A stretch of DNA of 8,529 nucleotides from an uncultured Dyadobacter sp. (GTDB lineage Bacteria > Bacteroidota > Bacteroidia > Cytophagales > Spirosomataceae). The DNA lies in assembly GCA_946481035.1 (NCBI GenBank), contig CAMLNK010000129.1, forward strand, positions 1-8,529. The letters are read 5' to 3'. Made by a program: the position numbers and the translations under genes. This document shows positions 1 to 7,956 of this stretch, piece by piece (position 1 is the first letter of the stretch; each line of letters opens with the position of its first letter). Below the pieces are notes generated by a model. The model had not been told where the DNA came from and did no database searches. It saw nothing but the letters and a program-made list of their open reading frames with translations.

Positions 1-3000
1 GCCGGTAAGGTAGCATTCATGTTCCCGGGCCAGGGCAGCCAGCGTGTGGATATGGCGCGCGACTTGTTCGTGGCGTTCCCCGCAATGCGGAAGTTGCTGA
101 AAAAACATCCTGCATACCAGCAGATCATTTTCCCGGATGCTGTTTTTGATGAGCAATCGGCGCGCATTCAGAGGGAGAAAATTAAAGATACCCGGCTTGC
201 GCAACCGCTGCTTGGAGTGGTTGACCTGGCGATTGCAGAACTGCTCAGAGATTTTGGCATACAACCGGACATGGTAGCCGGACACAGCTATGGCGAGCTG
301 CCCGCATTGTGCTTCGCAGGTGTATTTGAAGACAGCCAACTGGTGCCGTTGAGCGAAAAACGCGCAAAATCGATCCTCGACGCAATTGGCGACGACAATG
401 GCGCGATGGTAGCCGTGAACTGCCCGGAAGACGAGCTGACACGCATCGTGTCGGAGATCAACCATATTTACCCGGTGAACCACAATTCGCCGCGCCAGTG
501 GGTACTCGCCGGTACCACGCCCGCGATCGCCGAATTGACGGCGAAACTGACCGCACTGAAAATTTCCTTCCGCCAACTGGAAGTAGCCTGCGCATTCCAC
601 AGTCCGCTCCTCGCCGGATCGAAAGAGCTATATACCAATGTATTGCGGGATATTGAGTTCCGGGAGCCGGCATTGACTGTCTGGTCGAATACCACTGCTG
701 CTCCCTACCCTGCTTCCCCGGAAGCCATCAAGGAACGACTGGCCGACCATTTGGTGCGACCGGTGCGTTTCTCGGAAGAAGTGGCACAAATGTATGAGAA
801 CGGCGCCCGCATATTCATTGAAGTGGGCCCCGGGAAAGTGCTGACGGGCCTTACGAAATCGATTTTAGGTAAAGAAGAAATTTGCCTCCACACCGAAGAC
901 AAAGACCAGCCGGGTATTGTGCAACTCCTGCACACCCTGGCTGGCTATGTCGCCACAGGCAGAAATATTGATTTCAACAAATTATTCGAAGACCGAGACG
1001 CCCGCCTGCTCGACCTCGGTAAGCCGGAACAATACCGCAAGAGCCTCACTACCTGGCTCGTCGACGGGCAAATGGCGCTCCCGCTCCATGGCAAGCTGCC
1101 GGAACACGGCGCATTACCGGTAACCGAGCCATTGAAACTGGCTGCATTCCGGCAACCGACGGCGGCGCCCGCAGCGGGTACCGAGGCCGAACGGGTCGTT
1201 CATGAGTATCTGAATAGCGTAAAATACCTCATTCAGGCGCAGCGAGACGTGGTATTGGGGTATCTCGGCCAGTCGGTACCGCCTTCGCGAAATATTGAAA
1301 TCTACGAACCTGCATTGGGCGGGCTGGCGGCTAATGCGCCAGCGCCCGTACCGATCGTGATCGAGAAAGCAGCCGCGCAGGTCGTAGGGAAACCCCAACC
1401 GGTTGCGGCGAAGGCGATTATCGATGTAAAAGCATTGGTAATGCAGGTAATCAGTGATAAAACGGGCTATCCATCGGAAATGCTGGGCATGGATATGGAC
1501 CTGGAAGCCGACCTGAGCATCGATTCTATCAAGCGTATGGAGATCATCGGCGAGCTGCGCAAGCAGCTGGGCGGTTTTGAAGCCGGGCAGGAAAACGAAG
1601 AAACGGTGATAGAACAGCTGGCTGCCATTAAAACGCTGAATTTGCTGATCAACTGGATTAGCGAACATCAACAACAGCTCGTCGCGACTCCCGCAACTGC
1701 GCAGGCCGAAGCCAACGTGCCGTTGAGCAAGCTCTCGGTAACGCAGGACGGTATCATTGAGGAATGGTCGGAAAGCCGCATTAAATCGGTGCTGCTGGAA
1801 GCCGTGAGTGCCAAAACCGGCTACCCGCAGGAAATGCTCGGCATGGATATGGACCTCGAAGCCGATCTGAGCATCGACTCCATCAAACGCATGGAGATCA
1901 TCGGCGAGCTGAAAAACAATATCGACGGGCTGATCCGGATCTACCAGGAGCGTGGTGAGGAACTGGTTGAAAAACTGGCGTCCATCAAAACCCTGAACGG
2001 GCTGATCGACTGGCTTTCGGAAGCGTTGGGCGGCGCACAGGATTCTATTCAGAAAGCGGAAAGCCTGAATATTGCCCCTGCGCCCAAAGCGGTATTGGCC
2101 GAAAAATTGTCCCGTCTGCGGTTTGAGCTGACACCTTCTGCGATTCCGCCGCTTAACCCGGTAATTCTGAAAGGCAAACGCTTCGCAGTGACCGACGATG
2201 CCGGTGACGTGGCGACGTCCGTGAAGGCACTTTTCGAGCGGAATGGCGCAGATGTGCACATTATTTCTCCTGACGATTCGCTCCAAGGGTTCGATGGTTT
2301 GATTATCCTCAACATTTTCACTTCCCGCCTGAAACCGACCATCATCGAGTCGTTCTCGCTGATCAAGAAACTGGATTTCAGCAAAGTGAAATGGATTTAC
2401 ACCGTTTCCGACACCCAAAGCGCCCTCGATAAGGATACCGACGTGAAGCTATTGCGCCACTTCCAGGGTTATGCGGGCCTTTTGAAAAGCCTCGACAAGG
2501 AATACGACGAAACCAAATGCAGGCTAGTAAGCTTCACCACCCAACTTTCGGCTGACAAAATCGCGGAGATTACATTAAAGGAAATTCTGCATACCGACGA
2601 ACCCTGTGAGGTGATCTACGAAGGCGACAGGCGGCAGATCATGGAACTGATCCGTTCGGAAATCTCTACCGGGGCCGATCCGGACATTCATCTGGACAAA
2701 AAATCGGTGATACTTGCGCTCGGAGGCGCACAAGGCATTACCGCCGAGCTGATCGTGCGGTTTTCGAAGGATTATCCCTGCAATTACGTACTTGTAGGCC
2801 GCTCCGCCGACCCGCGCTCCCGCGCCGACCAGTCGCTGGCCGGTTTGAAAAACAAAGAAGATATCCGTAAACACCTCATCGCTTCCGGCGAACTTAAAAC
2901 CCCGGCGGAAATCGAGAAGAAAACGGAGGAAATACATAAGGCAAACCAGATCCTGGGCACTATTTCGGCACTCGAAGCCAATGGCTCGACGGTAACTTAC

Positions 3001-3510
3001 CATTCGCTGGATTTGCGCGATGAAAAGGCGCTGATCGCGATGGTGGAAGGTTTGTACAACCAATATGGCCGGATCGACGGCGTAATTCACGGTGCGGGCC
3101 TGCTCGAAGACAAGCTCTTCCATCAGAAAACGCCGGAATCGTTCGAGCGGGTAATGTCTACCAAAGTGACGCCGCTGCGTGTGCTGGCCGAACATTTGAA
3201 GGATGACGTACAGTTTGTGACGCTATTTTCGAGCGTAGCCTCGGTGTATGGCAGCCGCGGGCAAACCGACTATGCCGCCGCCAACAGCGTGCTCGATAAA
3301 TATGCCTGGGAACTGCGCAAGAAGATCAAAGGCAAGGTAACGGCCATTAACTGGGGACCGTGGAAGGGGACCGGCATGGTGTCGCCTTCGCTCGAAAGAG
3401 AATATGAACGCCGCGGCATTCCGCTGATCCCGCTGGGCGACGGCATGGAAACGTTTGTCAATGAATTGAAATACGGTACCGAAAGCCAGGTGCTGATCAT
3501 GGCCGAATAG
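1..3510 (+). CDS. Iterative type I PKS / PUFA-synthase-like subunit, AT-ACP-ACP-KR part (5'-partial)
   Basis: The reading frame is open from base 1, giving 1169 visible residues (numbered here from base 1). The ATG at 19 lies inside the AT motif AFMFPGQGSQ and is not the start, so the N-terminus, probably a KS, lies upstream. Domains in order: AT, about residues 1-320, with GHSYGEL nucleophile Ser96, Arg121 at the usual carboxylate-binding position (+25) and CAFHS His200, all suggesting malonyl transfer. An Ala/Pro-rich linker with an amphipathic helix (about 399-422) follows. ACP1 has DSIKR Ser509 and ACP2 has Ser627. The KR, about 700-1165, has a preceding structural subdomain, nucleotide-binding GGAQG (908-912) and catalytic Ser1078, Tyr1091 and Asn1095. 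A charged helical insertion (about 936-985, containing GELKTP) is typical of PfaA-type KRs. No DH follows the KR. The order matches PfaA without its DH, or a cyanobacterial HglE-like subunit; two ACPs are fewer than the usual five to nine of PUFA synthases. Family assignment is strong; the product is unknown. Confidence 0.93.
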   Translation, partial: AGKVAFMFPGQGSQRVDMARDLFVAFPAMRKLLKKHPAYQQIIFPDAVFDEQSARIQREKIKDTRLAQPLLGVVDLAIAELLRDFGIQPDMVAGHSYGELPALCFAGVFEDSQLVPLSEKRAKSILDAIGDDNGAMVAVNCPEDELTRIVSEINHIYPVNHNSPRQWVLAGTTPAIAELTAKLTALKISFRQLEVACAFHSPLLAGSKELYTNVLRDIEFREPALTVWSNTTAAPYPASPEAIKERLADHLVRPVRFSEEVAQMYENGARIFIEVGPGKVLTGLTKSILGKEEICLHTEDKDQPGIVQLLHTLAGYVATGRNIDFNKLFEDRDARLLDLGKPEQYRKSLTTWLVDGQMALPLHGKLPEHGALPVTEPLKLAAFRQPTAAPAAGTEAERVVHEYLNSVKYLIQAQRDVVLGYLGQSVPPSRNIEIYEPALGGLAANAPAPVPIVIEKAAAQVVGKPQPVAAKAIIDVKALVMQVISDKTGYPSEMLGMDMDLEADLSIDSIKRMEIIGELRKQLGGFEAGQENEETVIEQLAAIKTLNLLINWISEHQQQLVATPATAQAEANVPLSKLSVTQDGIIEEWSESRIKSVLLEAVSAKTGYPQEMLGMDMDLEADLSIDSIKRMEIIGELKNNIDGLIRIYQERGEELVEKLASIKTLNGLIDWLSEALGGAQDSIQKAESLNIAPAPKAVLAEKLSRLRFELTPSAIPPLNPVILKGKRFAVTDDAGDVATSVKALFERNGADVHIISPDDSLQGFDGLIILNIFTSRLKPTIIESFSLIKKLDFSKVKWIYTVSDTQSALDKDTDVKLLRHFQGYAGLLKSLDKEYDETKCRLVSFTTQLSADKIAEITLKEILHTDEPCEVIYEGDRRQIMELIRSEISTGADPDIHLDKKSVILALGGAQGITAELIVRFSKDYPCNYVLVGRSADPRSRADQSLAGLKNKEDIRKHLIASGELKTPAEIEKKTEEIHKANQILGTISALEANGSTVTYHSLDLRDEKALIAMVEGLYNQYGRIDGVIHGAGLLEDKLFHQKTPESFERVMSTKVTPLRVLAEHLKDDVQFVTLFSSVASVYGSRGQTDYAAANSVLDKYAWELRKKIKGKVTAINWGPWKGTGMVSPSLEREYERRGIPLIPLGDGMETFVNELKYGTESQVLIMAE
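1477..1557 (+). repeat. ACP core repeat, copy 1 (phosphopantetheine site)
   Basis: This segment encodes 27 residues around the phosphopantetheine-attachment Ser (codon 1525-1527) of ACP1. It is identical in protein sequence to 1831-1911. The DNA differs at 7 of 81 positions, all third-codon and all silent. The match extends upstream to the Lys codon at 1459 with one amino-acid difference (Ser versus Gln). Sequence beyond the helix II region diverges clearly between the two copies. Confidence 0.9.
1831..1911 (+). repeat. ACP core repeat, copy 2 (phosphopantetheine site)
   Basis: Second copy of the ACP core, with attachment Ser codon 1879-1881, placed exactly 354 bases (118 codons) after copy 1. 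The protein core is identical to copy 1. The C-terminal halves of the two ACP domains differ, although both keep an IKTLN-x-LI-x-W motif. The copies are best read as an in-frame domain duplication within one synthase gene. Confidence 0.9.
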
Positions 3511-3543
3511 GGAGCACGGCGCGCTGAACAACTTGTGACCATT
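3511..3543 (+). other. Short intergenic spacer and start choice for the second PKS gene
   Basis: Only 33 bases separate the stop of the first PKS gene from the preferred ATG at 3544. No hairpin terminator or promoter is evident. A GTG at 3535 is in frame and would add three residues (Met-Thr-Ile). GGAG at 3511-3514 is too far from either start to be a normal ribosome-binding site. ATG 3544 is preferred because it places the KS opening (ADIAIIGMSG) at residue 5, as is usual for KS proteins. Confidence 0.6.
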
Positions 3544-6500
3544 ATGAAAAGAAATGCGGATATAGCCATTATCGGTATGTCGGGTATTTTCCCCGGGGCG
3601 GGCGATCTGGACGCCTTCTGGGAGAACATCCGTGCAGGTGTGGACGCAATCGAAACCGTGCCGGAGCACCGGATGGGCAGCCTGTTTTTTGAGGAAAACG
3701 AGCGATCTGCGCCCCAGCTGGTCGACCGGTTTTACTGCCGCCGCGGCGGATTCATCGACAATTACGCCGAATTTGACCCGATCCAGTTCGGTATTTTGCC
3801 GCTAGCCGTGGAAGGTACCGAGCCCGAACAGTTACTTGCATTAAGCCTCGCCCATAAAGCATTAGTGGATGCCCGCGCATTCAGCAACGGCTGCCGCAGC
3901 AATGGCGCCAATTTTGCCAAAACAGGCATTATCATCGGCAAAGGCAACTACACCGGCCCGGGCGCTACCCGCGCGATCGAGATCGTGCGAACGGGGCAAC
4001 AGATCGTGGAAGTGCTGCAAAGCATTCTTCCGGACCTCAAAAACGAAGATCTTGAAAAAATAAAAAGCGAATTCCAGCAGAAAAAAGGGCGTTTTTCGGC
4101 CGATACCGCGATGGGACTGATCCCCAATCTCACAGCCTCGCTGGTAGCCAACCGGCTCGACCTGGGTGGTACCGCCTACACGCTGGACGCCGCCTGCGCG
4201 AGCTCGTTACTCGCGATCGACCACGCGGTGCAGGAACTGAACTCCGGCCGGGCCGATATGATGATCGCCGGTGGCGTGCATGCCTGCCAGAATGCACCTT
4301 TTTGGAGCATTTTCCACCAGTTGGGCGCATTGTCCAAAAACCAGCAGATCAGGCCCTTCGACCAGCGCGCCGACGGGCTATTGATTGGCGAGGGTTGTGG
4401 TTTTGTGGTATTAAAAAGACTTTCCGACGCGATTTCCGGCGGCGACCGCATTTATGCTGTGGTCCAGGGTGTGGGCGTTTCGAGCGACGGTGCAGGCGCG
4501 AGCGTCATGAGCCCTACCGTGCACGGTCAGGTGAAAGCCATCCGCCAGGCCTGGGACATGGCGGGTATCAGCACCGATCAGATCGGCTACCTCGAAGCCC
4601 ATGGTACCGGCACACCGCTGGGCGATAAAACCGAGCTGGAAACGCTTGCGAGCGTGTTTGGCCCTCAAAATGGCGGGACCAAACCTGGTATCGGTTCGGT
4701 GAAATCGATGATCGGGCATGCGATGCCGGCTGCCGGTATTGCGGGGGTGATTAAAACCGTACTTGCATTATACCACGGCCAGCTGCCCCCTACCCTGCAT
4801 TGCGAGGAACCTTTGGAAGCTTTGGCTAATACGCGTTTTGAGCCGGTGAAACAGCTTACCGACTGGCAGCAGGCGGGTTTGCCGCGGTATGCTGGGGTGA
4901 ATGCTTTCGGATTTGGCGGGATTAATGCGCACGTGGTACTGGAAGGCTGGGACAAAAGTCCGAAAAGCAGCGCTATTGGCGTTTCAAATAATAACACAAA
5001 TGTCCCTGCCCGCGACGAAGTTTTGCTGCTCGCGCGCCATACACACGAGGCATTACTAACCGCATTGCAAACCGGCGAAAAAGAAACCGGTTCCGGTGAT
5101 TACCGCGTGGCCATTTTCGAACCGACACCCGAACGCATTGCGAAGGCTATTAAAATAGTTTCCAAAAACAATGTCTGGCGGAACAAGCAGGACATTTGGT
5201 ATACCAATGAGCCACTGCTCAAAAACGGCGGCAAAACCGCGTTCCTCTTCCCCGGCCTCGACGGCCTTGCAGGCGGGGAAATCGACAGCGTCGCGGATTA
5301 TTTCAACCTCCCGCGCTTCGAAGCGAGCGAAACCGGCGATGAGCAATCGGTTTTCAGTACCGCCATGAAACTGCTCGAAAAGAGCAGGATACTCGACTCG
5401 GCTATTAAAAAACTCGGCGTAAAATCCGATATGAATGCGGGGCACAGCCTGGGTGAATGGCTCGCCGGCCGTTCGTCAGGACTAGCCTCTGAGTCATCGG
5501 TATTACAGCTGCTTACCCGGCTCAATCCCGAACTTTTTGAAGTTAAAAACACGAAATTCCTCGCGGTAGGCTGCGGGTATGACCAACTGAAACCGTGGCT
5601 GCAAGGCAAGCAGAATATTTACTTGTCCATCGACAACTGTCCGCAGCAGGTGATCCTCTGCGGGACCATCGAGGCGATAGAGGATTTTTCCACCATTTTA
5701 CGCACACACCAGATCTTCCATCAGCAGCTACCGTTCCAATCCGGCTTCCACTCGCCCTTTGTGAAGGACAAGCTGGACCGGATCCTGGACGGTCTGGAAA
5801 CGATGGAATTCCGGCAAACCGGCATTCCGTTATGGTCGGCCACGACGCTGGATATTTACCCCGAATCGTTCGACGAGATCCGTTCGCTAAGCGTAGAGCA
5901 CCTCGTGAAACCCGTACGTTTCCGCGAGCTGATCGGTAAACTTCACGCGCAAGGTGCGCGCATGTTCGTGCAGGTCGGCTCGGGCGGGCTTGTGGGTTTT
6001 GTAGACGATACATTAAAAGGCCAGCCATACAGCGCCATCGCCTCGAACGTACCGATCCGCGGTGGGTTACAGCAGTTGCAGCGCGTCATGGCCGCATTGT
6101 TTGTGGAGGGCAAGGATATCGACCTCGCATTCATGGGTGTCGAAGCACAGCAAGCCGAGCAGCGCAAACCGATGAAACTGCAACTCGGTTCGCCATTTGT
6201 AACGCAGCTGGATTCGTTGAAGAAAATTACATTTAACCAACCCAAAAAAGAGTTGGCGCTCGACGATGTGGCTAGTCCGGTGATGCGTGCGTTGAATTCG
6301 AACCTGGATGAAATTGCATTGGTACAGGCCCAAATAGCCGGACTGATCCGTAACCAGCCGTTTGCGGCACCTGTCGCGCAGAATGGCACGCAATCGGTGG
6401 CACGCTCGGGCACAGAATCCGGCGATGGGCAGTTTGGAAACAATTCTGTTAATGACGCTTCAACTTCTATACCGGGCCAGCGGCTGCCGCAGCAACGGCT

Positions 6501-7956
6501 GGCGCAGCAACGGCTGCCGTTCAAAAAGCAGATTGATATTTCACTTCAAAACAGTCCGTGGCTGATTGATCATTCGCTGCTCAAACAAAAGCCAAACTGG
6601 CATTGCGTGGAGGATATGGATCCGGTGATTCCGATGACGATGATTTTCGAGGTTTTCGGCGACATCGCACGTGAACAGGTGCCGGGGTTGCGGGTTCAGA
6701 AGATCATGAGTATCAAGGTATTTCAATGGATGAATGTGGTAGAACCCTTCCGCGAAACCGTTACCGGAGAGTGGAAAGGCACTAACCGCGTTTACCTGGA
6801 TCTCGATAAATACGCCAATGCGGAAGTGCAGCTTTCTGAAACGAAAGGCACGCCGGAAACAAATGGGTACGATATTGGCAAGTCGCTCGGCATAAGCATT
6901 ACACCGGATCAGATTTACCGCGAAAATATGTTCCACGGCCCCGCTTACCAGGGAATCCGGGAAGTGAAAAGTGTGGCTGAAAACGGCATTACCGGCCTCA
7001 TTTCCGGTGATGCAGGCAAGGGCTCGCTGCTGGATAATGCAGGGCAGCTTTTCGGACTTTGGCTGCAACTCACATTGACCAAAGACCGCATTGCATTCCC
7101 TGTGAAGATCAATGAGGTAGAATTTTATGGTGAAATGGAAGATCAGGCAGGCATTTTCGAATGTACCTGCCGCCTTACCGAGCTCACCGACGAAACCGCT
7201 ACCGCCGATTTCATCCTCCAACGCGATGGAAAAGTATGGTCGATTATCCGTGGCTGGCAGAACCGCCGTTTGGAAATCGACGACAAGCTCTGGAACGTTT
7301 CGATGGCACCGTTGCAAAACGTGCTGTCCGACGAAGTGGCGCCCGGAGTGTTCCTTTTCCGCAATGCTTACCAGCGCGTTGTTTCGTGGGATTTTATTTT
7401 AAAAAGATATTTCAACCAACCCGAAAAACGGCACCAACGGAGCCTGATGCCTACCAAAAAGAAGGAATGGATGATCAGCCGGGTGGCAGCCAAAGACGCC
7501 GCGCGTATGCTCATGCTGCGCTCCCGCAAGGAGGCTTACTTCCCGATCGAGTTTGAAATCCGGTCGGATGAGGTAGGCAGGCCATTCCTGGACGGCCCGA
7601 TGACCGGGGGCATTCATATTTCGCTGGCGCATAAGAACCTGGAAGCCGTCGCTATTGCCTCCGAAAAAGGGCCGGTAGGCATTGATATTGAGGAAATACA
7701 GCCGAGAAGCGCGGGTTTTACGGAGATCGTTTTCACAGCTGCCGAACGCGCGTTGCTCGAAGGCCGCGACCAGGACGAATGGATGACGCGCTGCTGGGTA
7801 GCGAAGGAGGCATTCGGCAAAATGCTCGGAAAAGGGCTCATGGGCAATCCGAGGGCCTACCAGATCGAGGAGATCAGAGCGGATGCGCTGCGCATTCAGG
7901 ATACATGGATCAATACTATCAAACATTTTAACTACATCATCGGATGGACCAACTGA
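3544..7956 (+). CDS. Iterative type I PKS subunit, KS-AT(degenerate)-DH-PPTase
   Basis: A 1470-residue synthase subunit, numbered from ATG 3544. The KS, about residues 5-470, has active-site Cys218 (DAACASS), His353 (EAHGTGT) and His392 (MIGHA), plus Lys387, so it should condense. The AT-like domain, about 565-870, has GHSLGE Ser635 and GFHS His736, but FPGLDG replaces the FPGQG motif. The linker, about 890-995, is low-complexity and ends in QQRLP-type repeats. The DH, about 996-1235, is of double-hotdog type: His1010 in LIDH, a PVIPMT segment, FHGPAYQG (His1131) and LLDNAGQ with Asp1164. The C-terminal Sfp-type PPTase, about 1300-1465, has GIDIE (Asp1381, Glu1383) and WVAKEAFGK (Lys1421, Glu1422, Lys1426), and should transfer phosphopantetheine from CoA to ACPs. 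A fused PPTase recalls enediyne PksE. No ACP is present, so it must work with ACPs of the neighbouring proteins. KS and PPTase calls are firm; DH is good; the AT activity is uncertain. Confidence 0.93.
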   Translation: MKRNADIAIIGMSGIFPGAGDLDAFWENIRAGVDAIETVPEHRMGSLFFEENERSAPQLVDRFYCRRGGFIDNYAEFDPIQFGILPLAVEGTEPEQLLALSLAHKALVDARAFSNGCRSNGANFAKTGIIIGKGNYTGPGATRAIEIVRTGQQIVEVLQSILPDLKNEDLEKIKSEFQQKKGRFSADTAMGLIPNLTASLVANRLDLGGTAYTLDAACASSLLAIDHAVQELNSGRADMMIAGGVHACQNAPFWSIFHQLGALSKNQQIRPFDQRADGLLIGEGCGFVVLKRLSDAISGGDRIYAVVQGVGVSSDGAGASVMSPTVHGQVKAIRQAWDMAGISTDQIGYLEAHGTGTPLGDKTELETLASVFGPQNGGTKPGIGSVKSMIGHAMPAAGIAGVIKTVLALYHGQLPPTLHCEEPLEALANTRFEPVKQLTDWQQAGLPRYAGVNAFGFGGINAHVVLEGWDKSPKSSAIGVSNNNTNVPARDEVLLLARHTHEALLTALQTGEKETGSGDYRVAIFEPTPERIAKAIKIVSKNNVWRNKQDIWYTNEPLLKNGGKTAFLFPGLDGLAGGEIDSVADYFNLPRFEASETGDEQSVFSTAMKLLEKSRILDSAIKKLGVKSDMNAGHSLGEWLAGRSSGLASESSVLQLLTRLNPELFEVKNTKFLAVGCGYDQLKPWLQGKQNIYLSIDNCPQQVILCGTIEAIEDFSTILRTHQIFHQQLPFQSGFHSPFVKDKLDRILDGLETMEFRQTGIPLWSATTLDIYPESFDEIRSLSVEHLVKPVRFRELIGKLHAQGARMFVQVGSGGLVGFVDDTLKGQPYSAIASNVPIRGGLQQLQRVMAALFVEGKDIDLAFMGVEAQQAEQRKPMKLQLGSPFVTQLDSLKKITFNQPKKELALDDVASPVMRALNSNLDEIALVQAQIAGLIRNQPFAAPVAQNGTQSVARSGTESGDGQFGNNSVNDASTSIPGQRLPQQRLAQQRLPFKKQIDISLQNSPWLIDHSLLKQKPNWHCVEDMDPVIPMTMIFEVFGDIAREQVPGLRVQKIMSIKVFQWMNVVEPFRETVTGEWKGTNRVYLDLDKYANAEVQLSETKGTPETNGYDIGKSLGISITPDQIYRENMFHGPAYQGIREVKSVAENGITGLISGDAGKGSLLDNAGQLFGLWLQLTLTKDRIAFPVKINEVEFYGEMEDQAGIFECTCRLTELTDETATADFILQRDGKVWSIIRGWQNRRLEIDDKLWNVSMAPLQNVLSDEVAPGVFLFRNAYQRVVSWDFILKRYFNQPEKRHQRSLMPTKKKEWMISRVAAKDAARMLMLRSRKEAYFPIEFEIRSDEVGRPFLDGPMTGGIHISLAHKNLEAVAIASEKGPVGIDIEEIQPRSAGFTEIVFTAAERALLEGRDQDEWMTRCWVAKEAFGKMLGKGLMGNPRAYQIEEIRADALRIQDTWINTIKHFNYIIGWTN
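6478..6519 (+). repeat. Imperfect 15-bp tandem repeat in the AT-DH linker
   Basis: About 2.8 units encode QRLP-QQRLA-QQRLP at residues 979-992 of the KS-AT-DH-PPTase subunit. The two full units (6490-6504 and 6505-6519) differ at one base (gcg versus ccg), and the first unit lacks a codon. The repeat sits at the end of a Ser/Thr/Asn/Gly-rich linker just before the DH, so it probably acts as flexible spacer sequence whose length can change by slippage. Confidence 0.75.

Noticed and set aside
1477..1911. The two repeat copies considered as ends of a mobile element or recombination site
   Set aside because: They are in-frame ACP cores with only silent differences and nothing between them but carrier-domain and linker coding sequence.
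1114..2418. A 434-codon open frame on the minus strand opposite the linker, ACPs and KR subdomain of the first PKS gene
   Set aside because: It lies wholly opposite a strongly supported gene with clear catalytic motifs, its translation shows no recognisable domain, and long antisense frames are common in DNA with GC-biased third positions.
2575..3195. A 206-codon minus-strand open frame opposite the KR
   Set aside because: Shadow of the KR coding sequence; no recognisable motif and no sign of its own start signals.
3535..3537. GTG as the start of the second PKS gene
   Set aside because: It is possible but adds only three residues; the ATG nine bases later is the commoner codon and fits the usual KS N-terminus.
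511..4608. Seven GGTACC hexamers, more than the roughly two expected by chance
   Set aside because: Six of the seven are simply Gly-Thr encoded as GGT ACC in the reading frame, a product of codon choice and composition rather than a placed signal.
6541..7317. A 258-codon minus-strand open frame opposite the DH domain
   Set aside because: The sense strand encodes the DH with its His and Asp motifs in place; the antisense translation has no recognisable features.
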